Shown in pieces: positions 1 to 7,373 of a DNA stretch of 64,000 nt; position 1 is the stretch's first letter, and each line of letters starts with the position of its first letter. The stretch is from Hyphomicrobiales bacterium. GTDB lineage: Bacteria; Pseudomonadota; Alphaproteobacteria; Rhizobiales; Rhizobiaceae. Both the position numbers and the translations under genes were made by a program. The stretch covers positions 24,706 to 88,705 of the forward strand of contig UBJR01000030.1 in NCBI GenBank assembly GCA_900465675.1, read 5' to 3'. Below the pieces are notes generated by a model that was not told the DNA's origin, made no database searches, and saw nothing but the letters and a program-made list of their open reading frames with translations.

Positions 1-463
1 CTTCTATTTCGGCACGAAATATTCCGACCCGATGGGCGCCAAGGTCCAGGGACCTGACGGCAAGGAACACAATGTTCACATGGGTTCTTACGGCATCGGC
101 CCGACACGCCTTGTTCCCGCCATCATCGAAGCATCGCATGATGAGAACGGAATCATCTGGCCGGCCTCCGTCGCGCCGTTCGATGCGATCGTGATCAACA
201 TGAAGGCCGGCGACGCCGCTTGCGACAGCGCCTGCGAAAAAATCTATGCCGCGCTCTCTAAGGCCGGCAAGGACGTCCTTTATGACGATACCGACGATCG
301 CGCCGGAACGAAGTTCGCGACGGCAGACCTGATTGGCGTTCCGGTTCAGATCATTGCCGGCCCGCGTGCGGTCGCGAACGGCGAAGTCGAAGTCAAGGAC
401 CGCAAGACGGGCGCCCGCGAAACGATGACGATCGACGCGGCGATCAACAAGCTCTTGGGCTGA
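1..463 (+). CDS. proS: Prolyl-tRNA synthetase, C-terminal part (5' end outside window)
   Basis: Charges tRNA-Pro with proline in the cytoplasm. Only about the last 153 codons are present; the frame is open from base 2 and ends with TGA at 461-463. The visible part holds the class II motif 3 region (GSYGIGPTRLVPAIIE) followed by the anticodon-binding domain with its DDRAGTKFATADLIGVPVQI core. The direct run from motif 3 into this domain fits the shorter alphaproteobacterial ProS, but the part that would show an editing domain is missing. lolC begins 13 bases downstream, the usual proS-lolC order of this group. Identification is firm; completeness cannot be judged. Confidence 0.95.
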   Translation, partial: FYFGTKYSDPMGAKVQGPDGKEHNVHMGSYGIGPTRLVPAIIEASHDENGIIWPASVAPFDAIVINMKAGDAACDSACEKIYAALSKAGKDVLYDDTDDRAGTKFATADLIGVPVQIIAGPRAVANGEVEVKDRKTGARETMTIDAAINKLLG

Positions 464-476
464 TATCGGAGGCGAA

Positions 477-1784
477 ATGGCAGACGCAGCAGTGGACCAG
501 CGGGGTTCCAAATCCGGTTTCGGTTCGGCGAGTAAGCCATTTTCCACCTTCGAACGCATGGTCGCCTGGCGCTATCTGCGCGCCCGGCGAAAGGAAGCCT
601 TCATTTCGGTGATCGCCGGCTTCTCCTTCGTCGGCATCATGCTCGGCGTCGCGACGCTGATCATCGTTATGGCCGTGATGAACGGGTTCCGCACCGAGCT
701 GATCTCGCGCATTCTCGGCATCAATGGCCATATGATCGTCCAGCCGGTCGATGCGCCGTTCACCGACTATGCGGCGCTGACGGAGAAATTCGCCGCTGTG
801 CCCGGTATCCGCATGGCGCTGCCGCTGGTCGAGGGCCAGACGCTGGCGTCGGGCCAGGGTGGGGCGGGCAGCGGCGCGCTGGTGCGCGGTATCCGCTCCG
901 AAGACCTGACCAAGCTCAAAACCGTCTCCGACAACATCAAGTCCGGCGATCTGGTCGGCTTCATGTCCGGGCAGGGCGTGTTGATCGGCTCCGGCATGGC
1001 CAACCAGCTTGGGCTGCAGGCCGGCGATACGATCACGCTGATTTCGCCGGAAGGCGACGTCACGCCGATGGGCGTCAATCCGCGTGTCAAGTCCTACACC
1101 ATATCGGGTATCTTCGAGATCGGCATGTCGGAATATGATTCCGCCATCATCTACATGCCGCTCGAGGAGGCGCAGCTCTATTTCAATTCGGAAGGGCTGG
1201 TCCAGTCGATCGAGCTCTTCGCCAACAATCCCGATGATATCGACAATCTGAGGCCGAAGGTGGAGGCTGCCGCCGGCCGCCAGATCGCCATCACCGACTG
1301 GCGCCAGCGCAACCAGACCTTCTTCTCCGCCCTTCAGGTCGAGCGCAACGTCATGTTCATGATCCTGACGCTGATCGTTCTGGTCGCGGCGCTGAACATC
1401 ATCTCCGGCCTGATCATGCTGGTGAAGGACAAGGGCAGCGATATCGCCATCCTGCGCACCATGGGCGCAAGCTCCGGTGCGATCATGCGCATCTTCTTCA
1501 TGACCGGCGCCGCCATCGGCATCGTCGGTACGCTGGCAGGCGTTCTGCTCGGCGTCGTCGTCTGCATCAATATCGAGTCGATCCGCCAGTTCTTCTCCTG
1601 GATCACCGGCACCATTCTCTTCAATCCGCAGCTCTATTTCCTGAGCCAGCTGCCGGCACAGATGAGCGTCAGCGAGACGACCTCTGTCGTCATCATGGCG
1701 CTGACGCTGTCCTTCCTTGCGACCATCTTCCCGGCCTGGCGCGCCTCGCGCCTCGATCCGGTGCAAGCGCTACGCTACGAATAA
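477..1784 (+). CDS. lolC: Lipoprotein-releasing ABC transporter permease (LolC/LolE family)
   Basis: Inner-membrane permease that, with the LolD ATPase, extracts lipoproteins for transfer to LolA. The 435-residue protein starts MADAAVDQRG after a GGAGGCGAA ribosome site. It has the family layout: one membrane span near residues 40-65, a large periplasmic domain to about residue 290, then three spans forming an FtsX-like C-terminal domain ending in the conserved FPAWRASRLDPVQALRYE. Only one permease gene lies beside lolD, unlike the lolC-lolE pair of E. coli, so it probably works as a LolF-like homodimer (inference). It is co-transcribed with lolD three bases downstream. Confidence 0.94.
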   Translation: MADAAVDQRGSKSGFGSASKPFSTFERMVAWRYLRARRKEAFISVIAGFSFVGIMLGVATLIIVMAVMNGFRTELISRILGINGHMIVQPVDAPFTDYAALTEKFAAVPGIRMALPLVEGQTLASGQGGAGSGALVRGIRSEDLTKLKTVSDNIKSGDLVGFMSGQGVLIGSGMANQLGLQAGDTITLISPEGDVTPMGVNPRVKSYTISGIFEIGMSEYDSAIIYMPLEEAQLYFNSEGLVQSIELFANNPDDIDNLRPKVEAAAGRQIAITDWRQRNQTFFSALQVERNVMFMILTLIVLVAALNIISGLIMLVKDKGSDIAILRTMGASSGAIMRIFFMTGAAIGIVGTLAGVLLGVVVCINIESIRQFFSWITGTILFNPQLYFLSQLPAQMSVSETTSVVIMALTLSFLATIFPAWRASRLDPVQALRYE

Positions 1785-1787
1785 GGA

Positions 1788-2483
1788 ATGCTGAACTCCA
1801 TGAAACGCAATGTCGTTCTCAAGCTTTCCGGCGTCGAGCGTCACTACGGGCAGGGCGATACGGTGCTCTCCATTCTGAAGGGCGCGGATTTCACGCTGCA
1901 TAGCGGCGAAATCGTCGCTCTCGTTGCACCATCGGGCACCGGCAAATCGACCCTGCTGCATCTGGCGGGTCTGCTTGAACATCCTGATGATGGCGAGGTC
2001 AGCATCAACGGTCATGCCTGCAACGGGCTCTCCGATGACAAGCGCACCGCGATCCGCCGCAGCGAGATCGGCTTCGTCTATCAGTTTCATCACCTGCTGC
2101 CGGAATTCTCGGCGCAGGAAAACATCATGATGCCGCAGATGATCTCGGGCTTGGCGCGCAAGGAAGCCGCCGTCCGCGCCCAGCAGCTGCTCGAATACAT
2201 GCGCATCGGCCATCGCGGTTCCCATCGCCCAGGCGAACTCTCCGGCGGCGAGCAGCAGCGCGTGGCGATCGCCCGCGCAGTTGCCAACGCGCCGAGCCTG
2301 CTTCTCGCCGACGAGCCGACCGGCAATCTCGACCCGGAAACCGCCAACTACGTCTTCGACGCGCTGGAAGCGCTGGTTCGCCAGTCCGGTCTCGCGGCCC
2401 TGATCGCCACCCACAATCACGATCTCGCCGCGCGCATGGACCGCCGTGTGACGATCACCGACGGCAAGGTCGTCGAATTCTAA
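1788..2483 (+). CDS. lolD: Lipoprotein-releasing system ATP-binding protein LolD
   Basis: Cytoplasmic ABC ATPase driving lipoprotein release. The 231-residue protein has Walker A (APSGTGKST, with Ala where the first Gly is usual), a Q-loop (VYQFHHLLPEFSA), the signature LSGGEQQRVAIARA, Walker B (LLLADEPTGNLD) and the switch His (IATHNHD). The LolD-type region after the Q-loop supports LolD over a general MacB-like ATPase. The start could also be the ATG at 1800; neither has ideal ribosome-site spacing. It ends overlapping the convergent DUF5680 gene by four bases. Confidence 0.94.
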   Translation: MLNSMKRNVVLKLSGVERHYGQGDTVLSILKGADFTLHSGEIVALVAPSGTGKSTLLHLAGLLEHPDDGEVSINGHACNGLSDDKRTAIRRSEIGFVYQFHHLLPEFSAQENIMMPQMISGLARKEAAVRAQQLLEYMRIGHRGSHRPGELSGGEQQRVAIARAVANAPSLLLADEPTGNLDPETANYVFDALEALVRQSGLAALIATHNHDLAARMDRRVTITDGKVVEF

Positions 2484-2944
2484 AGGCGGATCAGACCGCC
2501 GCGATAATCGAGTTCGTAAGCGCGCCGTTCTTCGACGACAATCATCTCCATGCCGCGGAAATGCCCGCAATCACCCTCGCTTCGGTCGATATACAGGCCG
2601 AACGCGTGCTCATATTCCATGCCGCCGAGAAAGCGTTTTTCACCACCATAAAGCGCCGAGAGCGCTGCCTTGATCACGGCCCCGGCGCGGCTACCGTCGA
2701 TCAGCCGCGGCTCGATGATGTGGCCGAAGTAGTTCATCGCCCAGACGGGCTCGCCATTCAACCAGACGGTCTCCTGGCCTGCGAAATCGGTGCCGCCGAA
2801 ATAGCTGTCGAGATAGCGCCATTCGCCGCGCTCATAGCCGATATCCTGCGATCCCGGCCGGCAGGCCGCGATCTTTGCCCCGCCGCCGACATAGGTCTGC
2901 GATTTTGCCTCGACGATGAAGTCGTTCAAGAGAGTGAGATACAT
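2480..2944 (-). CDS. DUF5680-domain protein, possibly SOS-controlled
   Basis: The function is unknown. The 154-residue soluble protein starts MYLTLLNDFIVEAKSQTYVG and spans a single DUF5680-type domain (conserved pieces include WRYLDSYFGGTDFAGQE and GEPVWAMNYFG), a domain otherwise seen at the C-terminus of some XRE-type regulators. No helix-turn-helix is present here. The start has a strong AGGAGG ribosome site. A perfect GTTC-N7-GTTC direct repeat at 2992-3006, about 50 bases upstream, makes LexA control plausible. A 6-bp inverted repeat directly abuts the ribosome site. The gene overlaps the end of lolD by four bases, tail to tail. Confidence 0.8.
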   Translation of the reverse strand: MYLTLLNDFIVEAKSQTYVGGGAKIAACRPGSQDIGYERGEWRYLDSYFGGTDFAGQETVWLNGEPVWAMNYFGHIIEPRLIDGSRAGAVIKAALSALYGGEKRFLGGMEYEHAFGLYIDRSEGDCGHFRGMEMIVVEERRAYELDYRGGLIRL

Positions 2945-2954
2945 GCCGCGCCTC

Positions 2955-2972
2955 CTGCGATATGTCTCGCAG
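2955..2972 (-). promoter_or_regulatory. Perfect inverted repeat abutting the DUF5680 ribosome site
   Basis: CTGCGA and TCGCAG flank six bases. On the minus strand the second arm runs directly into the AGGAGG ribosome site at 2949-2954. It could be a protein operator or an RNA hairpin limiting ribosome access; which one is not decided by the sequence. Confidence 0.45.
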
Positions 2973-2991
2973 ACGTCGCGCTTTTTGTAAA

Positions 2992-3006
2992 GAACAAAAA
3001 GAGAAC
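2992..3006 (-). promoter_or_regulatory. Predicted LexA (SOS) box upstream of the DUF5680 gene
   Basis: On the minus strand the sequence reads GTTC-TCTTTTT-GTTC, an exact match to the alphaproteobacterial LexA box GTTC-N7-GTTC with an AT-rich spacer. It lies 48-62 bases before the start at 2944, a promoter position. The -10 and -35 elements are not clear, so function is inferred from the match, the position, and two similar boxes nearby (3638-3652 and 11813-11827). Confidence 0.6.
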
Positions 3007-3009
3007 AAA

Positions 3010-3585
3010 TCAGTTGCCGCAGATCGACTGGCCGGTTTCGGCCTTCCAGTCGGTAATGGCGATAACGCGCGGCTCCGATGTCTGATCCTTGCCGGCTTTT
3101 TGCAATTTGCCCGTCAGCGCATTGTAGTCGCAGGTGCCACCGGCATCCGGGTCGAGCGTGTCGTAATCGCTGTAGGTATAGCCGGCGACGACGAACTGGC
3201 CGTTGCGATAGGCGAGCGTCAGTGTTTGCTCCCAGCGGTCCCGGCCGATGGCGCTGTTCTGCGAATGCACGGAGATCGACGATTTCCCGGCGGCCTTGAT
3301 CGACGGCTCCTGGCCGTAGATCCCGTCAACAGCCGTGCTGCCCCAGATCTTGCCGGGTGCGCTGGCCGCAAGCCGCAGCAGATCGTGGTCGTCGCGCAGA
3401 TAGATGTAGATGCCGAGCTGATCGTCTTCGGCATCCGCCGCAGCCTCGGCAAGCACTGCCAGATCAGGCTTGCCGTCGCCGTTCCAATCGCCCACGGCAG
3501 CATCCACGACGCGGGCGGGGCCGGCGTCGGCGGCAATAGCGGCCTGAGCCGAAAGCAGAGCGGCGGCAAGGATTGTGAGGCGCAT
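3010..3585 (-). CDS. Exported protein with a VCBS/FG-GAP-like repeat
   Basis: Predicted periplasmic protein of 191 residues, function unknown. The chosen ATG at 3585 begins a signal peptide (MRLTILAAALLSAQAAIAADAG) and follows an AGGAGAG ribosome site; an upstream extension to 3864 is open but has no signal logic. Mature residues begin with VVDAAVGDWNGDGKPDLAVLAE, which resembles the calcium-binding D-x-N-x-D-G motif of VCBS/FG-GAP repeats; only one such motif is evident. Two cysteines near the C-terminus could form a disulfide. A LexA-type box at 3638-3652 lies 53 bases upstream in the shared divergent promoter, so SOS control is possible but equally explained by the plus-strand gene. Confidence 0.75.
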   Translation of the reverse strand: MRLTILAAALLSAQAAIAADAGPARVVDAAVGDWNGDGKPDLAVLAEAAADAEDDQLGIYIYLRDDHDLLRLAASAPGKIWGSTAVDGIYGQEPSIKAAGKSSISVHSQNSAIGRDRWEQTLTLAYRNGQFVVAGYTYSDYDTLDPDAGGTCDYNALTGKLQKAGKDQTSEPRVIAITDWKAETGQSICGN

Positions 3586-3628
3586 GTTTCTCTCCTGTTC
3601 CGCGTTAACCAAACAGAAAACAATCCTG

Positions 3629-3657
3629 TTGACAACGGAACAATAGCGGAACAAACT
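3629..3657 (+). promoter_or_regulatory. Promoter with embedded LexA box for the microprotein gene
   Basis: A perfect -35 TTGACA (3629-3634) is followed after 17 bases by a weak -10 CAAACT (3652-3657). The spacer contains GAAC-AATAGCG-GAAC (3638-3652), which on the minus strand is GTTC-N7-GTTC, the alphaproteobacterial LexA consensus. A repressor site between -35 and -10 is a classic repression position. The site lies between two divergent genes (starts 3585 and 3686) and could serve both. Confidence 0.65.
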
Positions 3658-3685
3658 AAAAACATAACGAGTAAAGGAGAGCCAA

Positions 3686-3772
3686 ATGACTGACATGATC
3701 CGTGACGTCGCAGCATTCACCTCCATCGCAATGTTTGTTGCCAGCTTCTCTCTGATTCTGATGGCTATGTAA
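3686..3772 (+). CDS. 28-residue membrane microprotein, candidate SOS-induced (SidA-like)
   Basis: ATG at 3686 follows AAAGGAGA with good spacing, and the frame ends at TAA 3770-3772. The peptide begins MTDMIRDVAAF and continues as one uninterrupted hydrophobic segment to the C-terminus (about residues 8-28), so it should insert in the inner membrane. Its size, single span and LexA-box promoter resemble Caulobacter SidA, a 29-residue SOS-induced inhibitor of division acting on FtsW/FtsN (established for Caulobacter). Homology is not demonstrable by eye at this length, so the function is inferred. It precedes dnaE, with a hairpin between them. Confidence 0.7.
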   Translation: MTDMIRDVAAFTSIAMFVASFSLILMAM

Positions 3773-3783
3773 TTTTTCAGGGG

Positions 3784-3802
3784 CCGCATGGCTGCCATGC
3801 GG
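3784..3802 (+). terminator. Stem-loop between the microprotein gene and dnaE
   Basis: CCGCATGG and CCATGCGG form a perfect 8-bp stem with a three-base loop, 12 bases after the microprotein stop. No T-run follows, so it may be a weak terminator or an RNA-stabilising 3' end separating the microprotein transcript from dnaE. Confidence 0.45.
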
Positions 3803-3887
3803 TTCCGGACAGGGACTTCTTCTGGACATCTCGACGGGCAGGACCGACAATGGCACCGATTCATACGGGCGATTGAAGGGACGTGTC

Positions 3888-6800
3888 ATGGCGGATGCAG
3901 AGGGCGGATTTATCGGCGGGACGCCGGGTTTCGTTCATCTGCGCGTACACTCGGCCTATTCGCTGCTCGAGGGTGCGCTGCCGCTGAAGAAGATCCTCTA
4001 CAAGGCTTCGGGCGACAGCCAGCCGGCGATTGCCATCACCGATACCAACAATCTCTTCGTCGCCCTCGAATTCGCCCAGAAGGCGATGGACGAGGGGCTG
4101 CAGCCGATCATCGGCTGCCAGATCTCCGTCGATATGGAAGACGGACTGGAAGTTGAAAAGCGCGGCGGCCAGCAGATGATGGGCAAGCTGCCTGCGATCG
4201 TCGTGCTGGCGGCAACAGCTGCCGGTTACGAGCGGCTCGTCGATCTCGTGAGCCGCGCCTATCTCGGGGGTGAAGACAATCAGGCGGTCCACGTCCGCGC
4301 CTCCTGGCTGGAGGAAGCCGGCACCGAGGGGCTGATCGCGCTCACCGGTTCGCTGGGCGGCCCCATCGATATGGCCCTGAAGCAGGGGCACATGGCGCCT
4401 GCGGTTTCGCGCCTGCTGCGTCTCAAGGCGCTGTTCGGCGACCGGCTCTATGTCGAGCTGCAGCGCCATGGCACCTATGACAAGCGCCACGAGCAGAAGA
4501 TGATCGGCCTTGCCTACGAGCACGATCTGCCGCTGGTGGCGACCAACGAGGCCTTCTTCCCGGCGCGGGACGACTACGACGCGCATGACGCCTTGATGGC
4601 CGTGGCGCACAACGCCATCGTCTCCGACGACAGCCGCTTCCGCCTGACGCCGGATCACTATCTGAAGAGCCGGGCGGAGATGGCCAAGCTGTTTGCCGAT
4701 CTGCCGGAGGCGCTGGAAAGCACGCTGGAGATCGCCAGACGCTGCTCCTTCGTGCTGCAGACCCGCAAGCCGATCCTGCCGCGCTTTACCGGCGCCAGCG
4801 ACGACGCCGACGAGGCCGATCGCGCCGAATCCGGCGAGCTGCGCCGTCAGGCCGTCGAAGGCCTCGATATGCGTCTGGCGACGCTCGGCATGTCACCGGG
4901 CTACGAGGAAAAGGACTATCGCGACCGGCTGGAATTCGAGCTCAGCGTCATCGAGAAGATGAAATTCCCCGGCTACTTCCTGATCGTTGCCGACTTCATC
5001 AAATGGGCCAAGCTGCAGGATATTCCGGTCGGCCCGGGCCGCGGTTCCGGTGCGGGTTCGCTGGTCGCCTATGCGCTGACGATTACCGACGTCGATCCGC
5101 TGCGCTTCTCGCTGCTGTTCGAACGCTTCCTCAATCCCGACCGCGTGTCGATGCCCGACTTCGATATCGACTTCTGCCAGGACCGCCGCGAAGAGGTGAT
5201 CCGCTACGTGCAGAAGAAATACGGCCGCGAGCAGGTGGCGCAGATCATCACCTTCGGTTCGCTGCAGGCGCGTGCTGCACTGCGCGACGTCGGCCGCGTG
5301 CTCGAAATGCCCTATGGCCAGGTCGACAAGATCTGCAAGCTGGTGCCGAACAACCCGGCCAATCCGACGCCGCTGTCGAAGGCGATCGAGGAAGAGCCGA
5401 AGCTGCAGGAAGAGGCGGCCAAGGAGCCCGTCGTCGCCCGTCTGCTCGACATCGCCCAGAAGATCGAAGGCCTTTACCGCCATGCCTCGACCCACGCCGC
5501 CGGTATCGTCATCGGCGACCGTCCGCTGTCGAAGCTGGTGCCGATGTATCGCGATCCGCGCTCCGACATGCCGGTCACCCAGTTCAACATGAAATGGGTG
5601 GAACAGGCCGGCCTGGTGAAGTTCGACTTCCTCGGCCTGAAGACGCTGACCGTTCTGAAGGTCGCCGTCGATTTCGTCGCCAAGCGCGGTATCAAGGTTG
5701 ATCTCGCCTCGATCCCGCTCGATGACAAGAAGACCTACGAGATGCTGTCGCGCGGCGAAACGGTCGGCGTGTTCCAGGTGGAAAGTGCCGGCATGCGCAA
5801 GGCGCTGATCGGCATGAAACCCGACTGCATCGAGGACATCATCGCGCTGGTGGCGCTCTACCGCCCGGGCCCGATGGAAAACATCCCGACCTACAACGCC
5901 CGCAAGCATGGCGAGGAAGAGGTCGAGTCGATCCATCCGACCATCGACTACCTGCTGAAGGAAACCCAGGGCGTTATCGTCTACCAGGAGCAGGTCATGC
6001 AGATCGCTCAGGTGCTCTCCGGCTACTCGCTGGGAGAGGCCGACCTTCTGCGCCGCGCCATGGGTAAGAAGATCAAGGCCGAGATGGACCAGCAGCGCGA
6101 GCGCTTCGTCAGCGGCGCCGTTAAGAATGGCGTGTCGAAGCCGCAGGCCGACAATATCTTCGAATTGCTCGCCAAGTTCGCCAATTACGGCTTCAACAAG
6201 TCACACGCCGCCGCCTACGCCATCGTCTCCTACCAGACGGCCTATATGAAGGCGCATTATCCGGTCGAGTTCCTCGCCGCCTCGATGACGCTCGATATGT
6301 CGAACACCGACAAGGTCAACGACTTCCGTCAGGACGCCAAGCGCCTCGGCATCGACGTGATCGCGCCCTCGGTCCAGACGTCGTTCCGGCATTTCGAGAC
6401 GGGCGAGGAGCGGATCTATTATGCGCTGGCAGCGCTCAAGGGCGTCGGCGAAAATGCCGTCGAACACATCGTCGCGGTGCGTGGCGACAAGCCGTTTTCC
6501 AGTATCGAGGACTTCTGCCTGCGCATCGATCCGCGTCAGGTGAACCGCCGCGTGCTGGAAAGCCTGATCTATGCCGGCGCCTTCGATTGCTTCAATCTCG
6601 ACCGGGCGCAGCTTTCGGCTGGTCTCGATCGCGTGCTCGGCTATGCGCAGCGCGCCCAGGAAAACAAGCTGAGCGGCCAGTCCGATATCTTCGGTGGCGC
6701 GCTGTCGTCGGGACCGGAAAAGATCGCCCTGCCGCCTTATTCGCCTTGGCTCGCCTCGGAGCGGCTGCTGAAGGAGTTCCAGGTTCTCGGTTTCTATCTG

Positions 6801-7373
6801 ACGGCGCATCCGCTCGACAGCTACAACAGCCTGCTGGACAAGATGCGCGTGCAGACCTTTGCCGATTTCTCGGCAGCCGTCAGGCAGGGGGCAGCCAATG
6901 GCCGGCTGGCCGGTACGGTGATCTCCAAGCAGGAGCGCAAGACGCGCACCGGCAACAAGATGGGCATCATCGTCTTCTCGGATTCGTCTGGCCAATACGA
7001 AGCCGTGCTGTTTTCCGAGATGCTGAACCAGTATCGCGATATACTGGAATCAGGAAAATCCTTCGTCATCACCGCCACCGGCGAAGAGCGCCCAGAAGGC
7101 ATCGGGCTGCGGATCCAGACCATCCAGTCGCTGGAAGAAAAATCGCTGCAGATGCAGAAGACGCTGCGCGTCTATGTCCGCGATTCCGGCCCTCTGAAGG
7201 CGGTTGCCGCTCATCTGAATGCCAAGGGCGAGGGGCTGGTGTCCTTCATCGTCATCAAGGAAGATGGCAAGCGCGAGGTCGAGGTGGCGCTGCAGCAGAA
7301 ATACCGCATCACCCCGGAGATCGCCGCGGCGCTGCGCGCAGCACCCGGCATTGTCGATGTCGAGCTCGTCTAG
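3888..7373 (+). CDS. dnaE: DNA polymerase III alpha subunit
   Basis: Replicative DNA polymerase catalytic subunit. The 1161-residue protein has the N-terminal PHP domain (FVHLRVHSAYSLLEGA), the polymerase core with catalytic PDFDIDF (Asp424, Asp426) and GRGSGAGSLVAYAL, a helix-hairpin-helix region, and a C-terminal OB fold near residues 990-1070. Its length matches dnaE1; the error-prone dnaE2 is usually shorter and sits with imuAB, which are absent here. ATG 3888 is chosen because AAGGGA lies seven bases upstream; an in-frame TTG at 3873 would add five residues. It ends overlapping the convergent transpeptidase gene by four bases. Confidence 0.97.
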   Translation: MADAEGGFIGGTPGFVHLRVHSAYSLLEGALPLKKILYKASGDSQPAIAITDTNNLFVALEFAQKAMDEGLQPIIGCQISVDMEDGLEVEKRGGQQMMGKLPAIVVLAATAAGYERLVDLVSRAYLGGEDNQAVHVRASWLEEAGTEGLIALTGSLGGPIDMALKQGHMAPAVSRLLRLKALFGDRLYVELQRHGTYDKRHEQKMIGLAYEHDLPLVATNEAFFPARDDYDAHDALMAVAHNAIVSDDSRFRLTPDHYLKSRAEMAKLFADLPEALESTLEIARRCSFVLQTRKPILPRFTGASDDADEADRAESGELRRQAVEGLDMRLATLGMSPGYEEKDYRDRLEFELSVIEKMKFPGYFLIVADFIKWAKLQDIPVGPGRGSGAGSLVAYALTITDVDPLRFSLLFERFLNPDRVSMPDFDIDFCQDRREEVIRYVQKKYGREQVAQIITFGSLQARAALRDVGRVLEMPYGQVDKICKLVPNNPANPTPLSKAIEEEPKLQEEAAKEPVVARLLDIAQKIEGLYRHASTHAAGIVIGDRPLSKLVPMYRDPRSDMPVTQFNMKWVEQAGLVKFDFLGLKTLTVLKVAVDFVAKRGIKVDLASIPLDDKKTYEMLSRGETVGVFQVESAGMRKALIGMKPDCIEDIIALVALYRPGPMENIPTYNARKHGEEEVESIHPTIDYLLKETQGVIVYQEQVMQIAQVLSGYSLGEADLLRRAMGKKIKAEMDQQRERFVSGAVKNGVSKPQADNIFELLAKFANYGFNKSHAAAYAIVSYQTAYMKAHYPVEFLAASMTLDMSNTDKVNDFRQDAKRLGIDVIAPSVQTSFRHFETGEERIYYALAALKGVGENAVEHIVAVRGDKPFSSIEDFCLRIDPRQVNRRVLESLIYAGAFDCFNLDRAQLSAGLDRVLGYAQRAQENKLSGQSDIFGGALSSGPEKIALPPYSPWLASERLLKEFQVLGFYLTAHPLDSYNSLLDKMRVQTFADFSAAVRQGAANGRLAGTVISKQERKTRTGNKMGIIVFSDSSGQYEAVLFSEMLNQYRDILESGKSFVITATGEERPEGIGLRIQTIQSLEEKSLQMQKTLRVYVRDSGPLKAVAAHLNAKGEGLVSFIVIKEDGKREVEVALQQKYRITPEIAAALRAAPGIVDVELV

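Noticed and set aside
444..1766. Long minus-strand open frame opposite lolC (440 codons)
   Set aside because: His/Asp/Arg-rich shadow of the real gene with no recognisable motif; lolC on the plus strand is clear.
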